A stretch of 64,000 bases of DNA from Isoetes taiwanensis (lineage: Eukaryota > Streptophyta > Lycopodiopsida > Isoetales > Isoetaceae), in the NCBI GenBank assembly GCA_021234155.1, contig JAJEKV010000071.1:2181138-2245137 (forward strand), in the 5' to 3' direction. The notes under the pieces were generated by a model that had not been told where the DNA came from, did not search any database, and saw only the letters and a program-made list of their open reading frames with translations. Shown in pieces: positions 8,621 to 19,951 of the stretch. The position numbers were made by a program, and so were the translations under genes. Each line of letters begins with the position of its first letter. Position 1 is the stretch's first letter.

Positions 8621-11099
8621 CTAGAAGGGTTTGCATTTTGGGGGCCGAGACTTGGGCTCAAGGCGCTTTGGGACCTGGCCGAGAAGCTGCAGCCGAGAAT
8701 ACGGAGCAAGAGGAACTGACGGAGCAGAGTTTGGGCATGTCCTCCTCCCGAGGTGGCAAGTAGAAGTCGGGGGGCGCTTTTGCAGTGGCAAGACATTCAT
8801 AAATTCGCAATTAATGCATTGTACTAAAAATAAATTCTGATTTTTGCCACCTGGATTCCTAATCCATCTCCAAAGCACATAGCCCAATTTTCGAAATTTT
8901 CGGAGAAGGTCTAGTCAAAGGGTTAGGATTAGAACGGTCGGGGCAGCCCGTTGCAGGGCAACCGAGCTGGCACCCTTCCCCAAGTCAAACGAGGCCAGGA
9001 CCTTGCAGGGATCCCTCACAAGAGGGGAGAGTCCGGACCCCAAGAGGCGGGATCCAAAAAAGTTCCCGAGGCAGCCCTTCCCGGCGGCTCCCCGGGCCGC
9101 GACGCTAATGACCACCCTCCCGGAGCCCGGTTCCCCTATCCGACCGTTGGATCCTCCGTTCAGGGGCCCCTCTTCGGTAAGGCCCAAAAGATTCCAGATC
9201 GGTCTGGGAGAACTTGTCAAACCGCGGGGCGCCCCGAGGCCTTTGTAGAAACCGCAGTTGTCTTGTCGCTCGCACCGGGGAGGTTCTCGAATGGCAAATC
9301 GACCTTGCCAAATCGTCTGGAATGGCGAAATTACCCTAGGGAGCAAGTTACAAGGTCGGTTTTGCAAAAGAAAGAAACACTCACGCCTTCTACGACAATA
9401 TCCCGCATCCACATCCTAGGCCAATTGACTACGAGTGTGATGGAAGTGAGCTACTTTGGCGCTTCTTGGAGGTCGGGTGGTCTTCTGGCCACGAAACTTG
9501 GTCCCCAGGGCAATGTCAAGGTTCTGAGTCCATTGGCAGAGCCAAATCGCGATTCCGGAGAGGGGAGGTTGCCCGTCCGTCCCCAGGGCCTTGGGAAGAG
9601 GAAATTCGGGGCAAGCAGCTTCCGGGGGGATTTTAGGGTCCCTGCTCTGGCGTCAACACCCCCACTCCATGTCAAGTCACGGCGCAAGATCCCGGCCAAA
9701 TCTGACAAGGAAAGAGCCTCCAAAACGTAAACCCTGTGGGTTGTCAGGTTCTAGAAGGGTTTGCATTTTGGGGGCCGAGACTTGGTCTGTTGCACTTGGG
9801 ACTTGGCCGAGAAGTTGCAGCCGAGAATACGGAGCAAGGGAAACTGATAGAGTGGAGTTTGGGCCTGTCCTCCTCCCGATGTGGCAAGTAGAAGTCGGGG
9901 GGCACTTTTGCAGTGGCAAGACATTCATAAATTCGTAATTAATGCATTGTACGAAAATAAATTCTGATTTTTTGCCAGCTGAATTCCTAATTCATCTCCA
10001 GCACATAGCCCAATTTTGGGAATTTTCGGAGAAGGTCTAGGTCAAAGGGTTAGCTAAGGTCAAAGGAATGGAGTTTGTGGGATCGTTGTACTTGGGGTTG
10101 ACCTTGGCTCGCTGGACGTTATACTTGGTCTAAGATTGCATTGAGAATATAAGCATCATAACTATTAGAATGAAGATAAATGATTACAGAAAAGCATCAT
10201 AACTACTAGAATGAAGATAAATGATTACAGAAAAGCAAAAAGACTATCAAGGGTTGGGGAGGGGGGATTTAGATTTGGTTGCTTGTGATGATGGTTGTGT
10301 TTCAAAGATCAAGGCATATGGATAGAGAGAATGCCCTTGTTCAACTGATCGCCCCTAAAGCTATTTGACATGGATGGCATAATTAACTTGTAATGAACTC
10401 AATTCGGGGCAAGCAACTTAGGGGGATTTTAGGGTCCCCGCCTGCTCAACACCCCACTCCACGCCAAGACATGGCGCAAGATCCCGCCAACTCTGACAAG
10501 GAGAGGGCCTCCAAACGTAAACCCCCGTGGAGTTGCAGGTTCTAGAAGGGTTTTTGTTTTGGGTGCCGAGTTTTGGTCTTCGGCGCCACGCAATTTGGTC
10601 CCTAAAGCAATGTCGATGTTCTGAGTCCATTGGCAGAGCCAAATCGCGGTTCCGGAGAAGGGAGGTTGCCCGCCCGCCCCCGTGGCCTTGGGGAGAGGAA
10701 ATTCGGGCAAGCAGCTTCCGGGGGATTTTAGGGTCCATGCTCAAGCGCCAACACCCCCACTCCACGCCAAGTCGGGCGCTAAGGTCCCGACCGAACTGAC
10801 AAGGAGAGTGCCTCCAAAACGAAACCATGTGGGTTGTCGTTCTAGAAGGGTTTTGCGTTTTGGGGGCCGAGACTTGGTCTGCTGCACTTGGGACCGCCAA
10901 GAAGCCGCAGCCGAGAATACGGGAGCAAGGGGAACCGACGCAGCAGAAGTTTGGGCCTGTCCCCTCCTCCGATGTGGCAAGAAGCTCGGGGGGGCTTTTG
11001 CAAAGGGCAAGACATTCATAAATTCACAATTAATGCATTGTACCTAAAAAAAAATTTGATTTTTTTTGTCGACGTGACATCTCACAATAAAATCCTAAA

Positions 11100-11970
11100 G
11101 TACTAGGGCCCGGACTATGAAGTCGGTGTAGGTCGTGGAAGAACCGAGGAGGTCGGGTGGTCTTCTCGCCACTTTAACTTGGTCCCCGTGGCAATGTCGA
11201 CGCTCGAGTCCATTGGCTTGTGATGATGGTTGTGTTTCAAAGATCAAGGCGTATGGATAGAGAGAATGCCCCCTGTTCAACTGGATCGCTCCCTAAAGCT
11301 ATTTGACATGGATGGCATAACTAACTTGTAATGAACGGGTTTTGTTTCTAAAACAATTGTACCTTGATGAAAGATTGCTTCATAGTTTCCAAGTGGAAAT
11401 TTTTTAATGTGTCCCAGACCGCCTTTGTTGCCCCCTGGTCAAAGACTCGCCTTTTTCGATGCACACTCTTTTAGTTATGCATTTTATTGCATTTATGGTT
11501 CATAAATTCGTAGTTAATGCATGGCATGGAATTAAATTATGGTTTTAGTCACTGGCTTCCATGGTCATCACCAAAGATACAGAAAATTTCCAAAATTTTG
11601 GATAAGGTCCAGACCCAAGCATTGGGGTTAGAACGGTCCGGGCAGCCCGTTGTTGGGCAAGCATGACTGGCACCCTCAAACAAGGCGAGGACTTTGAATG
11701 GCCACCTCAGTAGAGGGGAGAGTCCCGTCCCCAGGAGACGGACCCCAAAAACGTTCTCGAGGCAAACTGTCCCCGCACCGCCTCGGGGATCAGATGCTAA
11801 TGAACACCCTCCCGGCTCGGTTCCCCTATATATCCCAAACCGCTGAATCCTCCGCTCAAGGATCCAGCTCGAAAGCAGGACCAAAAAATCCAAGATCGGG
11901 TCCGAGAAACGGTCAAACCGCAAGCGCCCCGGGCGCACCGTCCCTGTGAACGGCGATTCGACTTCGCCAT
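11100..11970 (+). repeat. Degraded partial copies of repeat family R
   Basis: Pieces of the R body recur at about 11136-11220 (the GGTCGGGTGGTCTTCT landmark) and 11630-11970 (the AACGGTC-GGGCAGCCCGTTG landmark through the GC-rich block also seen at 8930-9300). They are separated by unique AT-rich sequence. Confidence 0.6.
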
Positions 11971-11979
11971 ACAATTTTA

Positions 11980-13262
11980 TCTGGTAGTAATAGAATCCGG
12001 AATGTGATTGACTGCATGCATGCCTCAGGACTGTTCAAATAAGCCTAGGGACAAACTTTAATGAGCATAACATTAATATGTCTCCCTCACTTTTTAAAAA
12101 GGCAAATGTAAAAATAGAATAATAGCCATGTCCACCAAGATGTCAACATGTGTCATCTTTTCCTTTTACATGGGAAAAAAAAAGTTGTCACAGGCATCCA
12201 AAATTTTATCTGGCATTCTGAAAGATTTTGCCCGCATTGAATTGCAATTGCTTAAGAAACACCTCAGGGGTTAACTATGGAATTGGTGTTTTTTTTGGGG
12301 GGGGGGGATGATGTCAAGGGTGCTTTCCCATTGGACAAAAACCTTTTGAGGTCATCTGCAAAGCTCTAGTGTTCCCATTAGGATATTTAGGTTTAGGATC
12401 TGAGTCCCAAGTAAACACTATCCACTTTTCGACTCTCAAAGTCTTAGACCTGATTTTGTCAATTTGTGCCATTTTTTGATCTATTTGTGCCAAGAAAAGT
12501 TTGTCTTTCCAAGGGAATGATGCAAGTTTCAGGTTGAGGTGACCTCCCCCTCTCCCCACCTTCATTCTGGTCCCATGGGAAACCATGCTAACACCCGCAA
12601 AATAATGAGCTTCCAGGTATACAAAAATTATTTTGCGGTCCTCTATGGTTAACTTAATATTTTGAATTTATACAATGCCAATAATAGAAAGTGCCTAGCG
12701 CCAAAATTTATTCGGTTGTTCTCCCCATTAGAGCAGATATCTCTCCTTTATTATTCTCCTTCGTCAACCATCCAACGCCTTTGGCTTGCTCCGAATAAGC
12801 TCTTCCAAGTTCTCCCCAATAAGTCTAAATGATTCTTTTTTGTATTTGAGTTTTCATTTTAAGTTTTTGATTGTTCTGGTGGCTCGCCGGGAAGGCAAAG
12901 ATAAGGGCAAAGCCATACTTCTGGAAATCGGACCGAATGGCTTAATCTAACATGAATCCCTTGTTTCGATCCAATATTGTGGTCCACATATGATCTACTA
13001 TATCAAATGACATCATTTCAGGTATCTAGTGTTTGTAAAGAAGCATATAAAGCATGAAATTGTAAGATAGATTTTAGTCTTGCATAGATTTAGGTCAAAG
13101 CACATGCACGGAGAACACAGGAATATATCACTTTGTTCATTTCTGTATCTAAATTGTTTGCATGTCTAGTTGTCTTCGACCTGCAATATACTACTATGGT
13201 TCAACACAGCTAACACAGTTTAAACCAGGAGAGATTTGTTTGTCAAGGGTAATTGGGTCAGT
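11980..13262. other. Non-coding stretch without recognised features
   Basis: AT-rich sequence between repeat R remnants and the left CACTA terminus. A 12-G run interrupts it at 12297-12308. Short ORFs (for example 12314-12586 minus) have no recognisable domain. Confidence 0.5.
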
Positions 13263-13283
13263 TATCACATTAAAAAAAGATGC

Positions 13284-13402
13284 AAAAAAAATAACGTCGC
13301 TATAACAAAATACGTCGCGTGGACGTCGCATGCGACATAAAACCGTATTTATATGGATTTGAAATAACGTCGCATGCGACGTGATGTCGCATGCGACGCT
13401 TT
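13284..13402 (+). repeat. Left subterminal repeat array of the CACTA element
   Basis: Several ACGTCGC motifs occur, including GACGTCGCATGCGAC at ~13333 and two adjacent CGTCGCATGCGACG palindromes at ~13370-13400. These are the presumed binding sites for the TNPA-like protein. Confidence 0.7.
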
Positions 13403-13570
13403 GTAATTTTTTGAACCCGCGGGCGGCCGGCTTTTCCGGAACTTCTTTTTGCCCTACTTTCTTCGAGCTTTTTGGGCGATCTGCGGCGCTACTACCCTGA
13501 TCGACCTGCAAGCAACTATTCTAAGGTTAGTATATCATATTTTTTAGATTGAATAGGTTTTTTGGATTGA

Positions 13571-14410
13571 ATGGTGCATGCCCAACCTTCCTCTTTTTTT
13601 GGTTTCCTTTCCTTCCTCTTCTTCTTTGTTCTTGATTTTTTTTCTTCCCATTCTTCCATGCCTCATCCATTCTTCCTCCTTCTTTCTTCCTCATGCTTCA
13701 TTTCTTCCTCATTCTTCCTCATGCTTCATTTCTTCCTCCTTCTTCCATGCTTCATTCTTTCCTCATTCTTTCTTCCCATATTTCTTCTTTCCTCATTTCT
13801 TTCTCATCTTTCTCATTCTTTCTTCCTCATTCTTTCTCATTTCTTTCTTCCTCATGCTTTCTCATTCTTTATTCCTCACTCTTTCTCATTCTTCCTCATT
13901 CTTTCTCATTTCTTGCTTTCTCATTTCTTTCTCATGCTTTCTCATTTCTTTCTCATTTCCATTCTTTCTCATGCTTTCTCATTCCTCATTCTTTCCCCTC
14001 CCTTCCCTCATTTCTTTCTTCTCTTCCCTTCCTTATTCTTCATTTTTTTCATTTCTTATTCTTCATTCTTTTTAATTTCATTTCTTCATTCTTCATTTGT
14101 TTCTTATTCTTCACATTTCTTCCTCACTTTCCATTCGATCCTTTTCTTTCCCTTCCCTTATTTCTTCCTTCCATTCTATTCCCTTCCCTTCTCTTATTTC
14201 CTCTTATTTTTCTTCATTCTTTCTTGTTTCTTCTCGTATTTCTTCTCTATTCTATCCTTATTTCTTCCCTTCTATTCTCTTATTTCTTTCTCTTGTTTTA
14301 TTTCTATCTCTTGTTTTCTATCCCCCCTCCCTTTTTTTCCTTTCTTTCTTCTTCGATCTTTTTCTTCTTTGTTCTTATTCTTCTAATGCTTTGTTACTTC
14401 TATTGCAGCT
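13571..14410 (+). repeat. Pyrimidine-rich tract (CTTCCTCATTCTTT-type)
   Basis: About 840 bp of almost pure C and T with recurrent TCATT interruptions. It differs from the Helitron tracts, which are GGGAAAA with GGCATGG interruptions. Open frames on the plus strand encode only F/S/L/H-rich sequence and follow from the composition. Confidence 0.75.
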
Positions 14411-14524
14411 TTCTATTACGATTTGGACCCGGCAGGATCTTGTACACGCATCCTTCTTTTGGTAAGTAGTTGATCGCACTTGCATTTTATTTTTATAGTT
14501 TTAAGTAGGTTAAAACAATTGATG

Positions 14525-15110
14525 GAGTGGCTTGTTCAAGGGCACGGGTCGGCTCCACCTAGAGTGGGGAGGACCATGTACCCGGGTTCGAAGTCCACTT
14601 TCACTACAATCATAAATGTTTCATAGGTTAATGAGTGGCTTGTTCAAGGGCACGGTCGGCTCCACCTAGAATGGAGAGGACCACGTACCCGGGTTCAAGT
14701 CCACTTCCAGTTCCACTTGTTATTTTTTAGGTTTAAAATAAAATTGTAGTGGCTTGTTCAAGGGCACGGTCGGCTCCACCTTGCGTGGAGAGGACTAGGT
14801 GTCCGGGTCCAAGTCCACTTTTCTTCTCATTCTTAGGTAGATGTGGCTACGACAAGGACATGGTCGGCTCCACCGCGAGTGGGGAGGACCAGGTGTTCGG
14901 GCCTTAGTTCATGTTTATTGTCAATTTTAGCTAGAGGTAGCTAGGGCAAGGACATGGTCGGCTCCACCATGAGTGGAGGGGACCAGATGTTCGGGCCCTA
15001 GTCCCACATTTCCTTTTTTTTTTTTTTTAGGTAGAGGTGGCTAGGGAAAGGGCATGGTCGGCTCCACCATGAGTGGGGAGGACCACGTGTTTGGGTCCTA
15101 ATCATACTCT
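14525..15110 (+). repeat. Minisatellite, about 95-115-bp unit, six copies
   Basis: The block GGTCGGCTCCACC with GTGG(G)GAGGACCA recurs at about 14550, 14655, 14770, 14865, 14957 and 15058. Copies drift in length. It lies inside the CACTA element, as tandem arrays often do. Confidence 0.75.
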
Positions 15111-16349
15111 AGCCTAATCCAGCCGATCTAATCTAGTCTATCTAGCTTATTCCATCAGTCCAAAGCCTCCTCTATTATCTAGCCAAATCTAGCTTTTGAT
15201 CCGAGTAAGGGTCTATTCGCACCCATGGTCAAGTTTAGTTAAGTTATTTTTATCGTTAAGTTGATTCCCTCACACCAGTGCTAGTTAAAAAAAATAGGTT
15301 AGGCTAACTTAATGTAATACTAATTCGCACTAAAAGCTTTGGTAAAAAAATAACTTAACTAATTAACTAAAGTATTTCGAACATGTCTAGTTAAGTTAGC
15401 CAAAGGCATAAAAAATTATAAGCACAATTAACTAAACTTAAAGTGACCTCTATAGTGCTAATTTCTAATTTAGTTATTTTTTAGTTAATTTTGCTAACTA
15501 ATCCGAACAAGGTGCGAAGATAAGTTTAGGTAGTGTTTTTGGTTAAAAAAGTTAACTAAATTTCGGGGACTATCTCGCTAACTAATTAACTAGTAATATT
15601 TAATGTAAATTGACCGTGGGTCTCAATACCCTAATCTAACCTATTTAGTTTTCCTTGTTTCTTCTTTTTTTTTTTGCTTTTTGGGGAGGATCAGATAAGG
15701 TATTAGTCGCCATAGGGCGTGTTATAAGTAATGATTATATGGTCTGCATACATGTTTGATATTGTCGTACTATGTTGCATTTACTTTGTGCATGCTTGGC
15801 TTTTGTATTCATTATTTTGTTTTGTTTGTAGGCATAAAATGGCCTCGATGAAGGACAGAGATGCTTAGTGAAATTAGGCGCATCCTCATCAATCAAATAT
15901 GCGCATTGCATCACCAGGCCGGAACGACATATGCAAGCCGATGATCGAATTAACCGCTTTTGTAGCATCAGTTGAGAAAGAATGTCGGTCCCTCAATTAT
16001 GTGGGAGGTGGCCGAGCATGAGTCCGAAGTTGGAAGATATGATGAGAAAGAACTTAAAGTCTTGGGTTTGCAATCCCGGAGCGTAATTGAGGATGCTACT
16101 TAAGTATAAAGTGCCACTTATGAGCCCCTATCTTTGAGGCATACGTGGGACGATGGGCTAATTCGTGGCGAAGTGCAAAGGTCCGACGCAAAGATCACAA
16201 GATGGCCAGTAGCAGTCTCAATTCTGAACAGGTGAAGGAGTTAGATAGTCTTATCCATGGTGCGAGCTCTATTGGTGCAGGGGCTAGATTATCATTACAT
16301 GCTCATGATAAATGTGTTTGATTTATTGACAAAGACATTCCTATGGATC

Positions 16350-17381
16350 TTGTTGGAGTTGTAAAGTGCATTGGTAGTAAACAAGGCGCGGATATACCAA
16401 ATCCAGATCTTGGGAACCCCAGACTTTAATGAAGATGATTATTATACTGGCATTGTGTGGAGAGGCCAAGATAGAGCTGCATCATGGTTGTTGGCTGACA
16501 AGTATATCCGTTTCAAGAGCCCAAGTCCAGCATTGGCCACACCCCTTGGACTTGCCCCTGAGGTCTTTTGTGGAGATGAGCCACAAGGACCAATGGTAGT
16601 CTTGCCATTCATGAATGGAGGAACCTTTGCGAGAATTACTTGACCATCTTTCCGAGCCAATTCTCTTCTTATAGGAGATGGTCAAATGCAATGCATAGTG
16701 CTCCAAGAAGGGCTGATATGAAGATAAGTGGAGTGGAAAGCCAAAATGAGACTCGCGTGTATAAGTACGTCCCTAAATAGCTCTCGCTCTTGCAGAAGGA
16801 GTCTATGCCATCCACGCTCCAGGTTGGACACACACAAAGCTCAATTGCAAAAGGGTCAAACTCCATTTTGATGACTCCCTTACAAATGTGTGGGTGGCTA
16901 TTGGTGATTGGGACACGGCCCTCCTTTTTTTTTGCAAGGAGCGAATGCCCAAATTGAAGAGCCGTTATACACTACAAGATGGAATGCAGTGCGATATCCT
17001 TGGTGGGAGAAGAGAGTTTTTACATCATCATCAGATGACCAAGCATCATGGGGGCATGAGATATCTGACATATATTCCCTGGGCTACATTTACGAGATGC
17101 TCCTTGATTTTGTCCAGGCAATGCGGCTTATGGGGTTGTGTGTTGAGATAAACCCAACCGACCGATACTCTAGCACATTGGACATCATCCAACATATGAA
17201 GGTCCAAATGATGATGGATAGAGAGCTGGTGCACATGGATCGCCCATCTATTGCTCGCGTCGTCGATGTGTTCAAAACAGCAGGGCTTTCTTCTGATATA
17301 GTTGTGAGAGAGAGACGACATATGAAGTGTGGTGATCCACTTGAGATGGCTAAGCTACTGTTAAATGCTTGCAAGAAGTGA
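16350..17381 (+). pseudogene. Protein-kinase fragment captured in the CACTA element
   Basis: Three frame-shifted plus-strand stretches read as one degraded kinase. The N-lobe/hinge part has PLGLAPEVFCGDEPQGPMVVLPFMNGG. The catalytic-loop part (~16850-16920) is LHFDDSLTNVWVAIGDWDTA, where the DFG triad reads DWD. The C-lobe (from ~16950 to 17381) has DIYSLGYIYEMLL, matching subdomain IX, and CVEINPTDRYSS, matching subdomain XI. The glycine loop and VAIK lysine are not visible, and the conserved HRD is not preserved. The C-terminal frame (16908-17381) ends naturally at TGA. No transposon role is known; gene transduction by CACTA is a documented process and is my inference here. Confidence 0.6.
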
Positions 17382-17534
17382 TTAATATAATTTTGTCTTC
17401 CTATTTGAGGCTTGTTGCAACCAATAAATGTTTTTTATTCAAAATTACTAATGAAAAAAGTAATTTATTAATCAAAAAAATTATTATTAATGGTAAATAA
17501 ATTATTAATCATAACTTGTAGATAAAGTGTCGCT

Positions 17535-17830
17535 ACAGACGTCAAACCCTAGGTTTTGTGTGCTACGTCATCAAACCCTAGATTGTAAATGCCATGTGGC
17601 ACAATCTAGGGTTTGATGATGTGGCACACGCAAGCTAGGGTTTGATGACATGGCACTTACTATGATGTGGCAATAGGAAGTCGCGACGTGACACAACCTA
17701 GGGTTTGATGATGTGCCACACGCAACGTAGGGTTTCATGATGTGGCACTAAAAATGCCACGTGGGATAATTTAGGGTTCGGTGTATGACATGATACATGG
17801 CCTGATAATATGGCAACCTAGAGTTCGATA
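17535..17830 (+). repeat. Short tandem/inverted repeat block (CTAGGGTTTGATGATGTGGCA)
   Basis: The phrase CTAGGGTTTGATGA followed by TGGCAC recurs about five times, once inverted at the left end (CATCAAACCCTAG), giving local hairpin potential. Confidence 0.65.
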
Positions 17831-18258
17831 TGCACCCCATACATATATACGAGATACTTTTCTAATATAAATAAGAAGATAAGAATATAAATTTAGGTAT
17901 TTATTCAAAGACACTTGTTCAAAGCTTTTCTCTCGCTAATTCTCGGTTATGTTCAAATTAATATATATAGTCGTGGCGGAGGCTCAATTCTTAGTGGTCT
18001 TCCTCATTGTGGCCCTCTTTCTGCTGATGCAATATTCATGGCGCGTTATCGTCTCCCCTCCGCCCGGTGGGCCAAGCGGGTCAAGACTGCAGTAAGTCTG
18101 CCGGGGCTCATTGGTGGCACATTTCGAACCATGAAAATACTATTTTTCATTTGTATGGTTTGTAAGTATCATTCTATTATTGCAACCAATATCATTCATG
18201 GTTATCAAATGTTTCTCTCACAATTTCTTTTGATCTAGGCGTGCTCTTTTTCTCAGCG

Positions 18259-19930
18259 ATGAATAGAGGTAATCGCAATCGTACGGAGAATGACGAAGAC
18301 GAAGGTAAGTATTTATATAGTTTTTATTATACGCTTTACCCTCTAATTAGGTATGTGAGTTTATGCATGGAGTTTTAATTTGTTGTGTAGAGGAAAGGGA
18401 CGAGTTTAGAGAAAATAGGAGGAGGACTCCACGAGGTAGGGGCAATCGTGCTGATGTTCCAAGACGCCAACCTCCACCTGTAAGATAGCTTTTTATAAAA
18501 ATAATAAATAAATGAATTGTTTTTTGCATGATATTTGTGCTTCTGCAGCTCCTCCGCCGCTCCCCGCCTTCCTCGCAAACATGTCTCTGCCGAGAGAGAC
18601 CAAATTGCAGCATATTTTGCCTCTTTGACACCAACGCCAGTTAGGCAGCCTCCCGCTCCTATTCCCCAACGACATAGTGTTGATTATCGGCCTCCACGTT
18701 CTCGCGAGAATATTGAGATCGCTAGACGTAGTATGGACTCCCGTTCTAGGCAAGAGACGGGAACAGATTTTCTAATGCAAGGAACTTGAGGCAGATTTCA
18801 ACGTGTAAATATATATCCACTACGCACCAAACATTTCTTTGGTTGCAAAGATGTTAAAGATGCTCATTCTCTCATTGCTTCCCAGGTCAAGAAGTAGTGG
18901 AGCAACAGACTCACAACGCTCAAGATCGCGACGATCATCACGGGTTCGGGATCCAAGAACATCGCCGCCGCCTCGACTTGGAGAGGGAAGGATCCCGACG
19001 ACGCCCACATGTCACTGAAGAAGAGCCGCCCATTTCGCTTTGTTTTAGACACGAAGTCTCCGGGTGATTTGGCCCCGAATATACCCGACTATCATATTAA
19101 TAATAATTTTTGATGTAAGTTATGTGAACATATTATTTAAGATATCAACCTTAAATATTAGTACTTTATCATCTAAATTTGTTGTTTTGTTCATTCTCTT
19201 CACTTAGAATACATTGTAAAGTGCTCAAAAAGGTTCTTAATCGGGGCCGGGATATGTATATTGACGGTGAGACATAAACACGCTTTTACATACCCACCAT
19301 TTATGCTTCGGGGACGCTCTTCCTAAGAAGGATGATGAGGGAAGTGTCTTTTATACTACATTGAGGGACGCGGGTCACAAATAATATCTCGCTTATGGCC
19401 TCCCCCGGTATAGGGGAGTGGCTCGCACTTATGAGCAACGCGAAATAGAGAGCGCTAAAAATAAAATGAAACAGAGTTTCCCGTGAGATAGAAAAAGCAA
19501 AAAAGGCGTTTAACCGAAGAAGCTCACTTCGATGATGGGCGAGCTTATACGAAAAAGGAGGTACATGAGTCATAGTCTTGTTTTTATTATTTTGATATTG
19601 CGTTGATCTATCGATTTATGTCAAAGGCACCATGTGGTCAAGGAACTGAAGCAGACTTGCAAAAACGTTGGAGGCGATTGGTCAAAAGTCCCTAAACCAC
19701 TTAATCTCCACAAGGAAGATATCAAGGTATTTCTTATTTTTTTTGTCATTCGTTCACTTTATCTTGTGATAATGTTGTGTGCCTTGCAATCAGATTGCAT
19801 TTGAACGTGCAAAGGATCCAGAAAACAAACATAGAGCTCGGACCGACAAAGCAACTAATAGTGACCGAAAGCCGTCTCATTTGGGCTCCGGCGGTCGGAA
19901 AGGGTTTCTCTATAGATTCGTAAGAGCTAT
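18259..19930 (+). pseudogene. TNPA-like second gene of the CACTA element (Transposase_24-type), degraded
   Basis: Exon-like pieces are visible. Exon a (18259-18304) starts MNRGNRNRTENDEDE before GTAAGT. Exon b (18391-18479) reads EERDEFRENRRRTPRGRGNR and ends before GTAAGA. A shifted third piece (18584-18789) is proline/arginine rich, and an SR-rich piece lies at 18889-19000. Pieces at 19630-19725 (HHVVKELKQTC) and 19800-19918 (NKHRARTDKATNSDRK...GSGGRKGF) resemble the NRAK...GS signature of plant En/Spm Transposase_24 proteins, which bind subterminal repeats. Frameshifts and stops break the frame. Hel-B inserts just after. Confidence 0.5.
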
Positions 19931-19951
19931 ATTAGTTCACATTAATTTTAA

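Larger units (their letters stand above)
3226..11060 (+). repeat. Tandem duplication of a ~2.07-kb repeat unit (family R)
   Basis: The left copy (about 3234-8840) and the right copy (about 8968-11050) align in order: R body, a 370-bp AT-richer spacer (6897-7266 and 9958-10334), then a second R body. Removing the Helitron (3001 bp) and the MITE (550 bp) reduces the left copy to ~2.06 kb, against ~2.08 kb on the right. The R body has recurrent landmarks: GAGCTGGCACCC at the start, GGCAGAGCCAAATCGC in the middle, and GGCAAGACATTCATAAATTC near the end. The left copy's second body contains extra internal sub-repeats (~8040-8620). No coding potential is convincing. Confidence 0.75.

Noticed and set aside
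8930-9360. Ribosomal DNA, because of high GC and rDNA-like phrases
   Set aside because: No 18S, 5.8S, 28S or 5S core sequence is recognisable; it is the GC-rich part of repeat R. An rDNA spacer origin cannot be excluded.
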